Origin: Paraburkholderia sp041321145 | GTDB lineage: Bacteria > Pseudomonadota > Gammaproteobacteria > Burkholderiales > Burkholderiaceae | Length of the DNA: 64,000 bases | Direction: 5' to 3' | Assembly (NCBI RefSeq): GCF_041321145.1 | Contig: NZ_JBGGWA010000021.1 | Span: 1 to 64,000, forward strand | In this document: piece after piece, positions 23,832 through 33,451 of the stretch | Layout of the letters: each line of letters begins with the position of its first letter | Numbering within the stretch: position 1 is the stretch's first letter | The notes under the pieces: model-generated | Databases searched by the model: none | What the model was told of the DNA's origin: nothing | Seen by the model: the letters and a program-made list of their open reading frames with translations, nothing else | Translations under genes and position numbers: made by a program

Positions 23832-25175
23832 ATGTACGAGCCAATTCGGTTGAATAAAGATGGACATTTGCCACCACAGTTCGACGTGGCGCACGACCTT
23901 TGTTTCGTACTTCATGACCTCATGGCCCAGCTGATAGTAGAAGGTATGCGGTCAGGCATATTCCACGCACGCTTCGACCTGAGAAGCGACGAGGAACGCA
24001 TCTCCCTTGAGGAATCTGAAAACGTTTTAGACTGGCTCCACCAAACAGGCCAATTAGAAGAGCGCACAAAGGTCTTAGTGAGCACTGTAATGCCAGCGGT
24101 GCTTTCCGACATGTTGCATTGCATCTACGAGGCATTGGAATCCTCTAGGAAGGGGAAGCTGGCCATTGCGTTCATGCTTATCAGAAAGCCACTTCAGGAA
24201 AGCCTATATGTGCTTGAATCCATTTTCATTGACAGAGTTGGGTTCGATGGAAAACTATCTGACGATCCTTTGAAGCTTCGACCACAAAACGCGGGTGGGG
24301 TCGACGGACATACGCAACGCATTCAAGCCGTGCTCGACAAACTCGATGATGGTGTTCGGTTCAATGCTGAATATATCGCCCGTCTCAGATATGACAAAAA
24401 ATCGGACGATTCATTCGACGGAATCTGCAACAAGGCGATGCATCTATTTACCGAACATTCCGCAATACGGACTGAGAAGCTAAATATAAACTTTATTTTT
24501 TCAAATAGCGAATCGATGATTTATCAATGGTCTTACCTTTACGGTAGATTGCCATACCTTATGCTGTATATGTTATCCCTTGTTGAGAACATTGCTGTCG
24601 AATTTGCATCTTCGTCCCCCAGCTATAAAGATGATGTTAATCGAAGAATCTCCGCTTATTTGGTATTGGCGTGGACCACGATGGAAGAGCGTTACCGATC
24701 GCCGCCTGTAAACCTTGCGTTTGCACTTTCATTCGAGTGGCTAAAAGCCCACTGCGCTGACAATGGATTTTCGCCGCCCATTGGATTTGCGCATTTGGAC
24801 CGGATGGCCAAGACAGGCGCATTTCCTGATGAAAGTGAAGAAGATGTTGAACTACGGTCAAGCGTCTATGAGCAGTTCGCGAGCTACAGCCGAGACCGAC
24901 CGCCCTCAGCTCGGCTGTTCGAACGGTACGACGCACCGGAAGATAGTCCATCGGGTGTCATGCCCCATGACGTGGTTGGGCGGATGGTGAATGGCACGCC
25001 CCCTCTGCGGGCGTGGCGTGAGCACCTAGGCCTAACGCAGAAAGAGATGGGGTTGCGAATGGGTGTTAGTCAGTCAACCTACAGGAGGTACGAGCAATCA
25101 CAACGACTGTCTGTGTCGGTTCGCAAGAGTGCAGCTATTGGTATGGGTATCAAAGCAGCCTTCCTCGCCCCCTGA
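23832..25175 (+). CDS. Large hypothetical protein with C-terminal XRE-type HTH
   Basis: The 447-aa protein ends in a clear XRE helix-turn-helix at ~390-440 (LRAWREHLGLTQKEMGLRM, SQSTYRRYEQ). The first ~370 residues are helical, have no transmembrane segment and are not recognised. Placing the HTH at the C-terminus of a long protein is unusual, because XRE regulators normally carry it at the N-terminus. The DNA from 24100 to 24700 is AT-rich compared with its surroundings. It lies between the HEPN-like gene and the treble-clef gene and may be a DNA-binding sensor or controller of the island. Confidence 0.55.
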   Translation: MYEPIRLNKDGHLPPQFDVAHDLCFVLHDLMAQLIVEGMRSGIFHARFDLRSDEERISLEESENVLDWLHQTGQLEERTKVLVSTVMPAVLSDMLHCIYEALESSRKGKLAIAFMLIRKPLQESLYVLESIFIDRVGFDGKLSDDPLKLRPQNAGGVDGHTQRIQAVLDKLDDGVRFNAEYIARLRYDKKSDDSFDGICNKAMHLFTEHSAIRTEKLNINFIFSNSESMIYQWSYLYGRLPYLMLYMLSLVENIAVEFASSSPSYKDDVNRRISAYLVLAWTTMEERYRSPPVNLAFALSFEWLKAHCADNGFSPPIGFAHLDRMAKTGAFPDESEEDVELRSSVYEQFASYSRDRPPSARLFERYDAPEDSPSGVMPHDVVGRMVNGTPPLRAWREHLGLTQKEMGLRMGVSQSTYRRYEQSQRLSVSVRKSAAIGMGIKAAFLAP

Positions 25176-25338
25176 CCAAAGACTATTGCTGTCGGCAAAA
25201 GTCTAAAATTTATCGTGTCGACGGTTTCCGATATCGGTCGGGAGGAGACCGTCGTAGCCGGAGAGCGCAAACGTCGGTTTCGGGTCAACCTGAGCCAGTC
25301 GCCGTCCGGCTCAGTGCGGCCATGAACCGTCACTCGAC

Positions 25339-26412
25339 ATGACCGTTCGATTCGCTGACAATCGCAAGACTCTAGATAAGCCACAAAACATGAGCTTCAT
25401 CAGCGACTATCAACGTGAATCGAAGCGACACAGCAATCGTGGCCGCTGTTTCCATTACTCAAATGGAACACGCTGTGACGAAATCATCTCGGCACACTCA
25501 ATACAAAGCAAAGGTCAGTTAAACCTCATCGCCGAAGCTGGACACGTCTATCGCTTAGACGCTGACCTTTCAAATCTAAAAAAGACCGATGGACGGGCGC
25601 TTCTCAAAAAGATTGGCGTTAAGAAGGTTTCAACATTCGCTGGCTTCTGCAAAAGTCACGACAATGCGCTTTTTGAGCCAATTGACAACTTTCCTTTGGA
25701 GCCGGGGAAGCGTCAGGTGGCTCTTTACGCCTACAGATGCATTTGTCGCGAGCTCTTCGTGAAAGAAAATGCCGTTGCGGTGACGAAGACGATGAAGGAC
25801 TACGAAAATCTTTCTCCACAGTCGCGTTCGATGTTGGAAGCCGTCCATCTTGGAAAGAGCATCGGCCTTGCTGGCCTGCAGCATCACAAAGTACTCTATG
25901 ACCGAGCGCTGCTGACCAAAGACTACGAGCAATTCGAGTTCACTTACTTTACTTCTTCAAAACCCTGCAACATCCAGTTATCTGGGCTCCTCTATCCTGA
26001 CTTTGATTTCGAAGGGCGGTTCCTGCAAGATTTGAGAGAGCGGAACATTCCTTTAGACCTCGTCACATTCTTTACCGCGCCGGTATCGAACGGATGGGCC
26101 TTTGGTTTTGCTTGGCATGTCTCAAGCAATCCAACCTGCCTCCCCTTTATTCAGTCCCTAGCATCTAGAGTTGCGAAGGGCGAGAGGCCCGAAGACGCTC
26201 TTTTTCGTTTTTCTCTGTGTTGCGAGAACCATGCAATACGAATTTCGTGGTGGGATAGCCTCGACGAGAGCGCCACGCGCGAGGCGCTCGAAAGAATGAA
26301 TCTAATGGGGCATCCACAAGTACCAGTACCATCTAATTATCTTGTGTCTGGCTGCGAGGGTATCGCTACGTGGGACTTCGACTATGTTCACACCACGCTA
26401 AAAACGGCCTAA
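25339..26412 (+). CDS. Hypothetical protein with treble-clef/HNH-like N-terminus
   Basis: The 357-aa protein has C37 (RCFHY), C46 (TRCDE), H53 within AHSIQ and then C104/H107 (FCKSHD). This spacing of Cys and His is that of a zinc-bound treble-clef fold such as HNH nucleases, with AHSIQ in the place of the catalytic His. The C-terminal ~230 residues are not recognised. The starts at 25339 and 25390 are both possible; neither has a clear ribosome-binding site. It is the last gene before the right repeat copy. A nuclease role in defence is a guess from the motif and the location. Confidence 0.45.
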   Translation: MTVRFADNRKTLDKPQNMSFISDYQRESKRHSNRGRCFHYSNGTRCDEIISAHSIQSKGQLNLIAEAGHVYRLDADLSNLKKTDGRALLKKIGVKKVSTFAGFCKSHDNALFEPIDNFPLEPGKRQVALYAYRCICRELFVKENAVAVTKTMKDYENLSPQSRSMLEAVHLGKSIGLAGLQHHKVLYDRALLTKDYEQFEFTYFTSSKPCNIQLSGLLYPDFDFEGRFLQDLRERNIPLDLVTFFTAPVSNGWAFGFAWHVSSNPTCLPFIQSLASRVAKGERPEDALFRFSLCCENHAIRISWWDSLDESATREALERMNLMGHPQVPVPSNYLVSGCEGIATWDFDYVHTTLKTA

Positions 26413-26573
26413 CTGGTCAGCCCAGTGCAGGTCAGCAAGCTGCGCTTGTTGCTCCTTCCGTGCTTTGCACTTCGGCGTCGGCTTCTGCGGGGTCATGCTA
26501 TCCGAAGTTTCGGTTGACCAACGCTCTCGCGGAATGGCTGCTATAAAGCAGCATCATTGACCGCTTCGGGTCG

Positions 26574-26681
26574 AGAGTGTGAGTTCACTGGTGCAGGATG
26601 CTGCCGTCGGGTTGCTCGATGCCACCATCGTCAGCAATCAACCACATTGCTGACGTAGAACCCAGCCCATCCCAATGACGG
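26574..26681 (+). repeat. Inverted repeat, right copy
   Basis: This stretch matches the reverse complement of 18490-18597, with only a few differences over the first ~90 bp (for example GCTCGATG against GCTTGATG). Together the two copies frame the segment that holds the PARIS-like, HEPN-like, XRE and treble-clef genes. The sequence after it, up to ~27050, shows no gene. Confidence 0.75.
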
Positions 26682-27052
26682 CTAAGGCCGATGAACGGTC
26701 AAATCAGCAACTCGGATAATTGGGAACCAGCGACGATTGACATCGACTGCAGGGGCGCGTTGGCATCCACGCGTTCATCATCCGTAGCTACTTTGTTTGC
26801 GGAAAACTCCCCTCCACGAACCCGCGCGTCTGCGCAACCGGTAGCGGCACCGCGTGATCCACCACCAGTGCGCGCGCATATTCGCTAACAAGATCCGGCG
26901 TCGCGGCCCCCGACGAGCCTATGACATCGAAAGCGGAATTGCGGACAACTTCGCACCAATGCCGTTCGACCTTGATTTACGGGCTACCGTTGTCCGTTGG
27001 GCTGTGGTGCAAATAATAGGTGCGAGGAATCGCGGCTCGTTGATGGGTTGCT

Positions 27053-27365
27053 TCAAGATGCAGACAGAACGCCATTCCAGACAGCGGGCGCAGCAGTATC
27101 TTTGAGAGGCAGTTGGTGAGGTCGAACTGACCTTTTCGAATGCGATGCATCAGTTCGATGCTGGCGATCGTAACGGCGCCTTCACGTACGTTTCTTCGAC
27201 TCGCCACGACTGACCGGCAGCCGTGGCAAAGCGGTTCCAGCGTTTGACGAACTCCGGCGTGAAGCGCTTAACCCAGCGCATGATCGTCGTATGCGCCAGC
27301 GACAGCCCGCTCGGACATCATCTCGACCAGCTCGCGGAAGCTGAGCTCGTAGCGAAGGTACGTTT
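27053..27365 (-). pseudogene. IS6-family transposase remnant, internally deleted
   Basis: On the minus strand TYLRYELSFRELVEMM and, one frame over, LSLAHTTIMRWVKRFTPEF and WRVEETYVK match the start of an IS6-type transposase. This is followed directly by its end (TIASIELMHRIRKGQF) and a frameshifted last stretch that stops at 27053. The DDE core between the two parts is missing, and at least two frameshifts are present. It is a dead copy. Confidence 0.7.
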
Positions 27366-27471
27366 GCGACCGGGGCGCGTGCGGCACGGATCGGCCGTAA
27401 TCCCGCCACCGGTGCGGAGATGCACACCCGTCGTTGACAATCAGGGCGCAGCCTCCGCTGCTTCCCTTTTT

Positions 27472-27669
27472 CTAACTAGCCACCTTCAGCAGAACTTTGC
27501 CGCCCTTCTCGGCATGGACGATCGCAGCACCGATTTCCTCGAGTCCGTATTCCGTCGCGGTGGGAACTGACATCTCGCCCGATACCACCATCTCCGCGGC
27601 CGACACATTTCGTCGCGGCAGCCACATGAAGCGGCGCATCAATGTGGCCTCTCGAACGGGCTGGCGCAT
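27472..27669 (-). pseudogene. Zinc-type alcohol dehydrogenase/quinone oxidoreductase, C-terminal fragment
   Basis: The 65-residue frame ends in EYGLEEIGAAIVHAEKGGKVLLKVAS, the closing strand and helix of MDR-family dehydrogenases. Nothing of the NAD-binding or catalytic domains is present. The fragment starts just after the gene at 27673, so an older rearrangement cut the gene here. Confidence 0.5.
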
Positions 27670-27672
27670 CGC

Positions 27673-28410
27673 TCATCGCGCGCCTGCGACATCGTTTGTC
27701 GACGAAACGGCATGGCTAAGCGACAGGTAGCTCCGGTGCAGTAGCGATTCGATGGTCGCCCAATCGGCGTCGGTGACGCTGCCCGCTTCTTCGCGGGCGT
27801 CGCGAAGCAGCATCGCTTGCGCGCGCAACTGGCCGTGTTCGAGTGTCGAGCCCGCGGGTACCCTATACAGCGATGCGGCAGCTTGAGCACACGCGCTGCC
27901 CAACGCGCCGGGCGGATAACGTTCACGCTGCCGGTGCACGATCCACCATTCCAGTTCGAGCGCGGTGGTGCGCGAGACATCGAAGTCGCGGTTCCCCGTG
28001 TTGCGGATCAGGCTGAAATAGGTATGCAGCGCCGGCAATGCTTTTTCGTAATCGCTGCGTTCCTTGCCGTCCTTGAAGGTGAATGCGGCTGATGCGCCGT
28101 AGTAAGCGCCGACGTACGACCTTAGCCAGGGAAAGCGGTATTGCATGCGCAGGGTTTGCGCCAGTTCAAGAAAGAGCGTCACGTGCTGGCGGTCGTAGTA
28201 CGAGCGCCATATTTTCATTTCGAGCGTGCCCGTCGCGATGGGATCGAAGCGGCTCAGGTCACGGTGCAACGGCCAGAAGAGATCGGCGGCGGCATAGCCG
28301 ATCAGAACGACAAGCAGGGCCAGGATCGTCCGTCGCCAGCGTCCTGGTCGGGCTGCAAGGATTACGCAGTGCCGCAGGCCGTGCATGCGGGCGCGCCCGG
28401 TTATGTTCAT
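27673..28410 (-). CDS. Hypothetical protein with one N-terminal membrane anchor
   Basis: The 245-aa protein has an Arg-rich start, one transmembrane helix at ~27-47 (ILALLVVLIGYAAADLFW) and a soluble part that should face the periplasm. The soluble part contains KIWRSYYDRQHVTLFLELAQ and WWIVHRQRERYPPGALG and looks helical. Similar anchored proteins occur widely in Burkholderia relatives, but I cannot name a function. The start may also be the in-frame ATG at 28386. Confidence 0.6.
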   Translation of the reverse strand: MNITGRARMHGLRHCVILAARPGRWRRTILALLVVLIGYAAADLFWPLHRDLSRFDPIATGTLEMKIWRSYYDRQHVTLFLELAQTLRMQYRFPWLRSYVGAYYGASAAFTFKDGKERSDYEKALPALHTYFSLIRNTGNRDFDVSRTTALELEWWIVHRQRERYPPGALGSACAQAAASLYRVPAGSTLEHGQLRAQAMLLRDAREEAGSVTDADWATIESLLHRSYLSLSHAVSSTNDVAGAR

Positions 28411-28448
28411 GTCGAATAAGCGTCGATATCGAACGTACGTTGAACCCT

Positions 28449-28730
28449 CTACTTCACTACGCGCCCCAGCACCTCGCTCAACTCGGCGTCGTCAAGCACT
28501 GGGACGATGTCCAGCCCCATCAGATCGCTCCACTGATAGGCGAACTCGGTGAGTTTCTTCATATCATCTGTTTCGAGCAGATCGAACCCGGCGCCCAGAT
28601 CGGCTCGCGTCCATCGGCCCACCAAACGGACGCCGTCAGGCGGGAGGCCGCCGGTTCGCTGAAAGCGCGTGATGGCTTCGGCACGCTGTTGGGTATCCGG
28701 TGCCCAGTGGAAGGTCATCATGAATTTCAC
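28449..28730 (-). CDS. DUF3303-type small protein
   Basis: The 93-aa protein matches the DUF3303 pattern: MKFMMTFHWAP at the start, then GVRLVGRWTRADLGAGFDLLETDD and a helix ending in LDIVPVLDDAE. The family is a ferredoxin-like single domain with no known role. The length is normal. Confidence 0.7.
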   Translation of the reverse strand: MKFMMTFHWAPDTQQRAEAITRFQRTGGLPPDGVRLVGRWTRADLGAGFDLLETDDMKKLTEFAYQWSDLMGLDIVPVLDDAELSEVLGRVVK

Positions 28731-29191
28731 GGCTGTGTGTCCTTACGGTGGCTCGTCCACCTCCTGCAATTTATACGCTCGATAGCGGCATACGGTTGCA
28801 ATTGGATGTCGGAACTGCAACGCACGTCGACATAGGGAGCCGATCGGGAGGAACGCTTATATCGGCAGGGGAACCGGCAGTCATTCTGTTTGCATGCGTC
28901 GCCTCTAAATACCCCTGCCGCGTATTCCGCCCGTCATAGTGCCTTCATGTTGCTCACGACAGGCAGCCGTCGGCCAATTGCGGACGTTGGCTGAAAGCCA
29001 CAGGATTTTGCACCGCTTCTCAGGTTTACTACGACGGTACAGTTAGTACACTTGGTATGGGGCGCGAAAGTCAGGTGCGCGGCCTTCTCAATTACATCCA
29101 CGCACTACACGCTGTCGGAAAGAGCAGTTACACGCTGCACACATTGTTTGTGCGGCGTGCTCGTTTCGCTGGTCAACAGGAGGATGCAATC

Positions 29192-29482
29192 ATGCAAACT
29201 GTTATAAGGAAATTTTCCGGAAAGGGTGCAAAGGAGTTGTTCGATCTGCTGGAGAAGCGCACGGCTGACGTCGAAGAACTGATGCGTTCGGTCAAAGGCT
29301 TTGTCAGCTACACCCTCGCACGCAGCGGCGATGGCGGATTCTCAGTGACTGTTTGCCAAGACAAAACAGGCACTGACGAAAGCGTGCAGAAGGCGAAAGA
29401 CTGGATCGCGAAAAACGCCGGAAGCACGGGCGTAGGCGCGCCGGAGATATCGGAGGGATCAGTCCTCATTCACCTGAAGTAG
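29192..29482 (+). CDS. Hypothetical protein with dimeric alpha/beta-barrel (ABM-like) fold
   Basis: The 96-aa protein begins MQTVIRKFSGKGAKELFDLLE and continues FVSYTLARSGDGGFSVTVCQD. The alternation of strands and helices resembles the antibiotic-biosynthesis-monooxygenase fold, but no active-site residues can be assigned. The ATG at 29192 has AGGAGG about eight bases ahead, so I prefer it to the longer frame that starts at 29057. The gene stands alone; 28740-29190 and 29490-29830 hold no recognised gene. Confidence 0.6.
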   Translation: MQTVIRKFSGKGAKELFDLLEKRTADVEELMRSVKGFVSYTLARSGDGGFSVTVCQDKTGTDESVQKAKDWIAKNAGSTGVGAPEISEGSVLIHLK

Positions 29483-29839
29483 GCTTACCTTGCGAATAAC
29501 AACCTATGAGTTCAGCGGGCGATCGGGACTTGCGCAACCGGCCTCATCGTCCGCTCCTCACGCTCACGTTACCGGGTTCGTCCAGACCTGCATTTTGCAG
29601 GGCTCTCATGCCGCCTGACATGCATTCAACGGACCCACGTCCGTACTATTCAGAAACGCGCAGCGGGCAATCTGCGCGACCCGGCACCGATCGGGTAGGG
29701 TGGCGCGGTCAACCTTCATCGCTGTGTCGGTAGATTGAGGTCAAGCGGGCCGGGCAGATGAGTCAGGCGTTCGCCACGCGATGAGTGGCGGGAGCCACCC
29801 CATTGGCTCAGTTCGTTTAAGACACAATGACTTTCCATG

Positions 29840-30247
29840 TCAATCGGAATGTTTGGTGTCCAGTGCCCATGCGCGAATGAATTCCCTGAGGGCGGCGTGG
29901 CAGTAAATCTCGACGCCGATCATCGTGGCCGTCCAGGCCCCGAAGCCAGTACCTGCCAATGTCAATGCGACGACGGCGCCGCCCGCAATGGCGAGCTCCG
30001 CGGGGGGGTATACCAGTGCCACGAGGCCGAGAAGCGCGCCGGTCGCACCGCCGAGCGCCACGCCGCATTCGAGCGAGTGCACGACGTCGCTGCTTTGCAG
30101 CAAGAATGCCTCGGGTAACTGTTCGAGTGCGACACTGTGATTCGCGAGGACATGGATATGTCGCGATGTGATCCGCGACTGCAGCAATTCGTCGTACGCA
30201 CGTCGCACACGTGAACAGACCCTAAACACCCGGCGCCCTCGGGAGAC
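29840..30247 (-). pseudogene. Glycine-zipper membrane protein, start and end degraded
   Basis: The minus-strand frame resembles the small membrane proteins (DUF1269-like) common in Burkholderia relatives. It has an N-terminal ferredoxin-like part (AYDELLQSRITSRHIHVLA), then LEQLPEAFLLQSSDVVH and a glycine-rich double helix (GVALGGATGALLGLVALVYP). The expected start Met is missing; the frame reads RRVFRV where a start should be. The C-terminus lacks the usual conserved ending, so the gene is probably inactive. If it is translated, it starts at a GTG or from the ATG at 30370. Confidence 0.4.
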
Positions 30248-30531
30248 GGCCGCCTCGGCAACCGATACTGGAGGCGGCCGTTTTGCATTGCATCGCGGCA
30301 AGTGACTCCTCCATTCGCGCGATCCGTATATGGGACACGCTTCCCCCTGGCGCTGGCTTGCACGATGCAAAGGAGAGGACTACCTTTGATTTAGAGCCGC
30401 TTACAATGCTCAGCGAAGCGGTCCTGGCAGAGGTGCCGGCGCAGCCAGTACGAAGTACGGCAAGGCGGCACAATGACGCCAGGCGCTTTTTTGTTAGCGG
30501 CTCCAGCGAGTGACGCGCAGCGAGGTGGACT

Positions 30532-31680
30532 ATGGCGCTTGCGATTGCCCTGAGCCTGATCATCGTATTGGCGGTAGGGTTTCACTTTGCCAGTCCCTGG
30601 TGGATCACGCCGATCGCCTCGAACTGGGTGCGCATGGACGACATGCTGACGATCACGCTCGTCATTACCGGCGCGCTCTTCATCGCGATCAACCTGTTCA
30701 TCGTGATCGCACTGGTGCGCTACCGCAACCGCAGGGGTCATCGCGCTGCTTACGAGCCGCACAACAAGCGGCTGGAATGGTGGCTGATCGGCCTGACCAC
30801 TGTCGGCGTGGCAGCGTTGCTGGCGCCGGGGCTCTTCGTCTACGCAGACTTCGTACGGCCGCCGCGCAACGTGCTGCAGATGGAAGTGCTCGCCCAGCAA
30901 TGGCAATGGCGCTTCCGGTTTGCCGGCCCCGGTGGCAAGCTGGGCACGACGGACGTGCGCTACATCAGCAACGACAACCCCTTCGGCCTGAACCCCGGCG
31001 ACCCCAACGGCCGTGACAACTACCTGATCGAGACGCCCGAGGTGCACCTGCCGCTCAACCGGCCGATCCAGGTCCTGACACGGTCGCGCGACGTGCTGCA
31101 CGACTTCTACGTACCGCCGTTCCGTGCGCGCATGAACATAGTGCCCGGCATGGTGACCACCTTCTGGTTCACGCCGACCAAAGCAGGGCGTTACGACATC
31201 CTGTGCGCGCAGCTTTGCGGTATCGGGCACTCCAACATGCGCGGCGTGGTGGTGGTGGAAGACGAAGCATCGTTCTCGCGCTGGCTGGCACAGCAGAGCA
31301 CGTTCGCGCAGCGGCAGCAGGCCAAGGTGCAGGCCGCACCCGCCGCTGCAGGCGGCAGCGCCCAGGCGCTTGCTGACCAGGGCAAGAGGCTCGCAGAGGC
31401 CAAGGGCTGCTTCGCCTGCCATACCGTGGACGGCAGTCCGCGCGTGGGCCCCACCTGGAAGGGCCTGTACGGCAAGACCGAAACGATGGCCGACGGCAGT
31501 ACCGCGAAGGTGGACGAAGCCTATCTGCGCGCCTTTATCCGCAACCCGAAGGCCCGCGTCGTGAAGGGCTTCGCGCCCATCATGCCGACCTTCGACCTGA
31601 GCGAGCAGGAGCTGACCGAGCTGGTGACCTACATCGAATCGCAAGGCGGCCCGGCCGCCATCAGCGCAGCCAAACCCTAG
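30532..31680 (+). CDS. coxB: Cytochrome c oxidase subunit II with fused cytochrome c (caa3 type)
   Basis: The 382-aa subunit takes electrons from cytochrome c and passes them to heme a through the CuA centre. Three hydrophobic segments lie at ~3-20, 37-60 and 78-98. The CuA domain has C225/C229/H233 (CAQLCGIGH). A C-terminal cytochrome c domain carries the heme motif C293-F-A-C296-H297, with a later Met in APIMPTF as a likely ligand. The fused domain marks a caa3-type oxidase. GAGGTGG precedes the ATG. It is the first gene of a tight operon; assembly genes (ctaG, sco, ctaA/ctaB) are not next to it. Confidence 0.92.
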   Translation: MALAIALSLIIVLAVGFHFASPWWITPIASNWVRMDDMLTITLVITGALFIAINLFIVIALVRYRNRRGHRAAYEPHNKRLEWWLIGLTTVGVAALLAPGLFVYADFVRPPRNVLQMEVLAQQWQWRFRFAGPGGKLGTTDVRYISNDNPFGLNPGDPNGRDNYLIETPEVHLPLNRPIQVLTRSRDVLHDFYVPPFRARMNIVPGMVTTFWFTPTKAGRYDILCAQLCGIGHSNMRGVVVVEDEASFSRWLAQQSTFAQRQQAKVQAAPAAAGGSAQALADQGKRLAEAKGCFACHTVDGSPRVGPTWKGLYGKTETMADGSTAKVDEAYLRAFIRNPKARVVKGFAPIMPTFDLSEQELTELVTYIESQGGPAAISAAKP

Positions 31681-31693
31681 CGGAGCAGACGCA

Positions 31694-33451
31694 ATGCCCT
31701 ACGCGCACGCCAACCACGCCCAGCAAAGCTTCTGGACCCGCTATGTCTGGAGCCAGGACCACAAGGTCATCGCCGTGCAGTATTCGCTGACGGCCATCGC
31801 CATCGGCCTGGTCGGCCTTGTGCTGTCGGACCTGATGCGGTTGCAGCTCGGCTTTCCGGGCAAGTTCAGTTTCATCGACGCCACCCACTACTACCAGTTC
31901 GTCACCATGCACGGGATGATCATGGTGATCTACCTGCTGACGGCGCTGTTTCTGGGCGGCTTCGGCAACTACCTGATCCCGCTGATGCTGGGCGCGCGCG
32001 ACATGGTGTTCCCGTTTCTCAACATGTTGAGCTACTGGGTCTACCTGCTGGCCGTGCTGGTGCTGGTGGCGAGCTTCTTCGTGCCAGGCGGGCCGACCGG
32101 CGCGGGCTGGACGCTGTATCCACCCCAGGCCATCCTGCCGGGCACGCCGGGCGTGGAATGGGGCATCGTGTTGATGCTGGTGTCGCTGGCGATCTTCATT
32201 GTCGCGGCAACGATGGGCGGCTTGAATTACGTCACCACCACGCTACAGGCGCGCACGCGCGGCATGACGCTCATGCGCATGCCGCTCACGGTGTGGGGCA
32301 TCTTCATCGCGACCATCCTGGCACTGCTGGCGTTTCCGGCGCTGTTCGTGTCGGCGGTGATGATGCTACTCGACAGGACACTCGGCACCAGTTTCTTCAT
32401 ACCGGCCGTGGTGTCGATGGGGCAGACGCTCAAGCATGCCGGCGGCAGCCCGCTGCTGTTCCAGCACCTGTTCTGGTTCTTCGGGCATCCGGAGGTCTAC
32501 ATCGTCGCGCTGCCGGCCTTTGGCATTGCGTCGGACCTCATCAGCACGCACGCGCGCAAGAGCATCTTCGGCTACAAGATGATGGTGTGGGCCATCGTCG
32601 TCATCGGGGCGCTGAGCTTCGTGGTCTGGGCGCACCACATGTTCATCGCCGGCATGAATCCGTACTTCGGCTTCTTCTTTGCCACCACCACGCTCATCAT
32701 CGCCATCCCGACCGCCCTCAAGGTCTACAACTGGGTGCTGACGCTGTGGCGCGGCGATATCCACCTGACCGTGCCGATGCTGTTTGCCATCGGATTCATC
32801 AGCACCTTCGTCCTGGGTGGGCTGACCGGGCTCTATCTCGGCAACGTGAGCGTGGACATTCCGCTGTCGAACACGTACTTCGTGGTGGCGCACTTCCATA
32901 TGGTGATGGCCGTGTCGCCGATCCTGGTGGTGTTTGGCGGTATCTACCACTGGTATCCAAAGGTGACGGGCCGCATGCTCAACGACACGCTCGGGCGCGT
33001 GCACTTCTGGGTCACCTTCCTCGGCACCTATGCGATCTACTTCCCGATGCACTATCTCGGCATCCTGGGCATGCCGCGGCGGTATTACGCGTATGAGGGC
33101 TACAGCTTCATTCCATCTTCGGCGCAGACGCTCAACACGTTCATCACCGTCATTGCGCTGATCGTTGCAGTGGCGCAGTTGCTGTTCCTGTACAACCTGG
33201 CGTGGAGCCTGGTACGCGGCAACCGTGCCGACAGCAACCCTTGGCGGGCCACCACGCTGGAATGGCAGACGCCGCAAACGCCGCCAGCGCATGGCAACTG
33301 GGGCGCAGCGCCACCCGTCGTTTACCGCTGGGCGTACGAATACAGCCCGCCGGGGCAGGAGGAAGACTTCGTCCCGCAAAACCAGCCGCCTGTGACGGCG
33401 CCTGAACCGGCCACCCACCCGACGCTTCAACCCGGCGAGGCACGCGAATGA
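31694..33451 (+). CDS. ctaD: Cytochrome c oxidase subunit I
   Basis: The 585-aa catalytic subunit has twelve transmembrane helices and holds heme a, heme a3 and CuB, where O2 is reduced. The CuB-side motif GHPEVY lies at ~264-269 with H265 and E267, which is typical of A1-type oxidases with a D-channel Glu. WAHHMF holds the next CuB histidines (~315-320), and the a3 and a heme ligands lie in VAHFHMVM (~400). It follows coxB by 13 bp, and its stop overlaps the next ATG (ATGA). The C-terminal ~45 residues are hydrophilic and Pro-rich. Confidence 0.93.
   Translation: MPYAHANHAQQSFWTRYVWSQDHKVIAVQYSLTAIAIGLVGLVLSDLMRLQLGFPGKFSFIDATHYYQFVTMHGMIMVIYLLTALFLGGFGNYLIPLMLGARDMVFPFLNMLSYWVYLLAVLVLVASFFVPGGPTGAGWTLYPPQAILPGTPGVEWGIVLMLVSLAIFIVAATMGGLNYVTTTLQARTRGMTLMRMPLTVWGIFIATILALLAFPALFVSAVMMLLDRTLGTSFFIPAVVSMGQTLKHAGGSPLLFQHLFWFFGHPEVYIVALPAFGIASDLISTHARKSIFGYKMMVWAIVVIGALSFVVWAHHMFIAGMNPYFGFFFATTTLIIAIPTALKVYNWVLTLWRGDIHLTVPMLFAIGFISTFVLGGLTGLYLGNVSVDIPLSNTYFVVAHFHMVMAVSPILVVFGGIYHWYPKVTGRMLNDTLGRVHFWVTFLGTYAIYFPMHYLGILGMPRRYYAYEGYSFIPSSAQTLNTFITVIALIVAVAQLLFLYNLAWSLVRGNRADSNPWRATTLEWQTPQTPPAHGNWGAAPPVVYRWAYEYSPPGQEEDFVPQNQPPVTAPEPATHPTLQPGEARE

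Noticed and set aside
30391..31644. 417-codon open frame on the minus strand
   Set aside because: It is antisense to coxB, whose CuA and heme motifs are clear; the frame has no recognisable domain.
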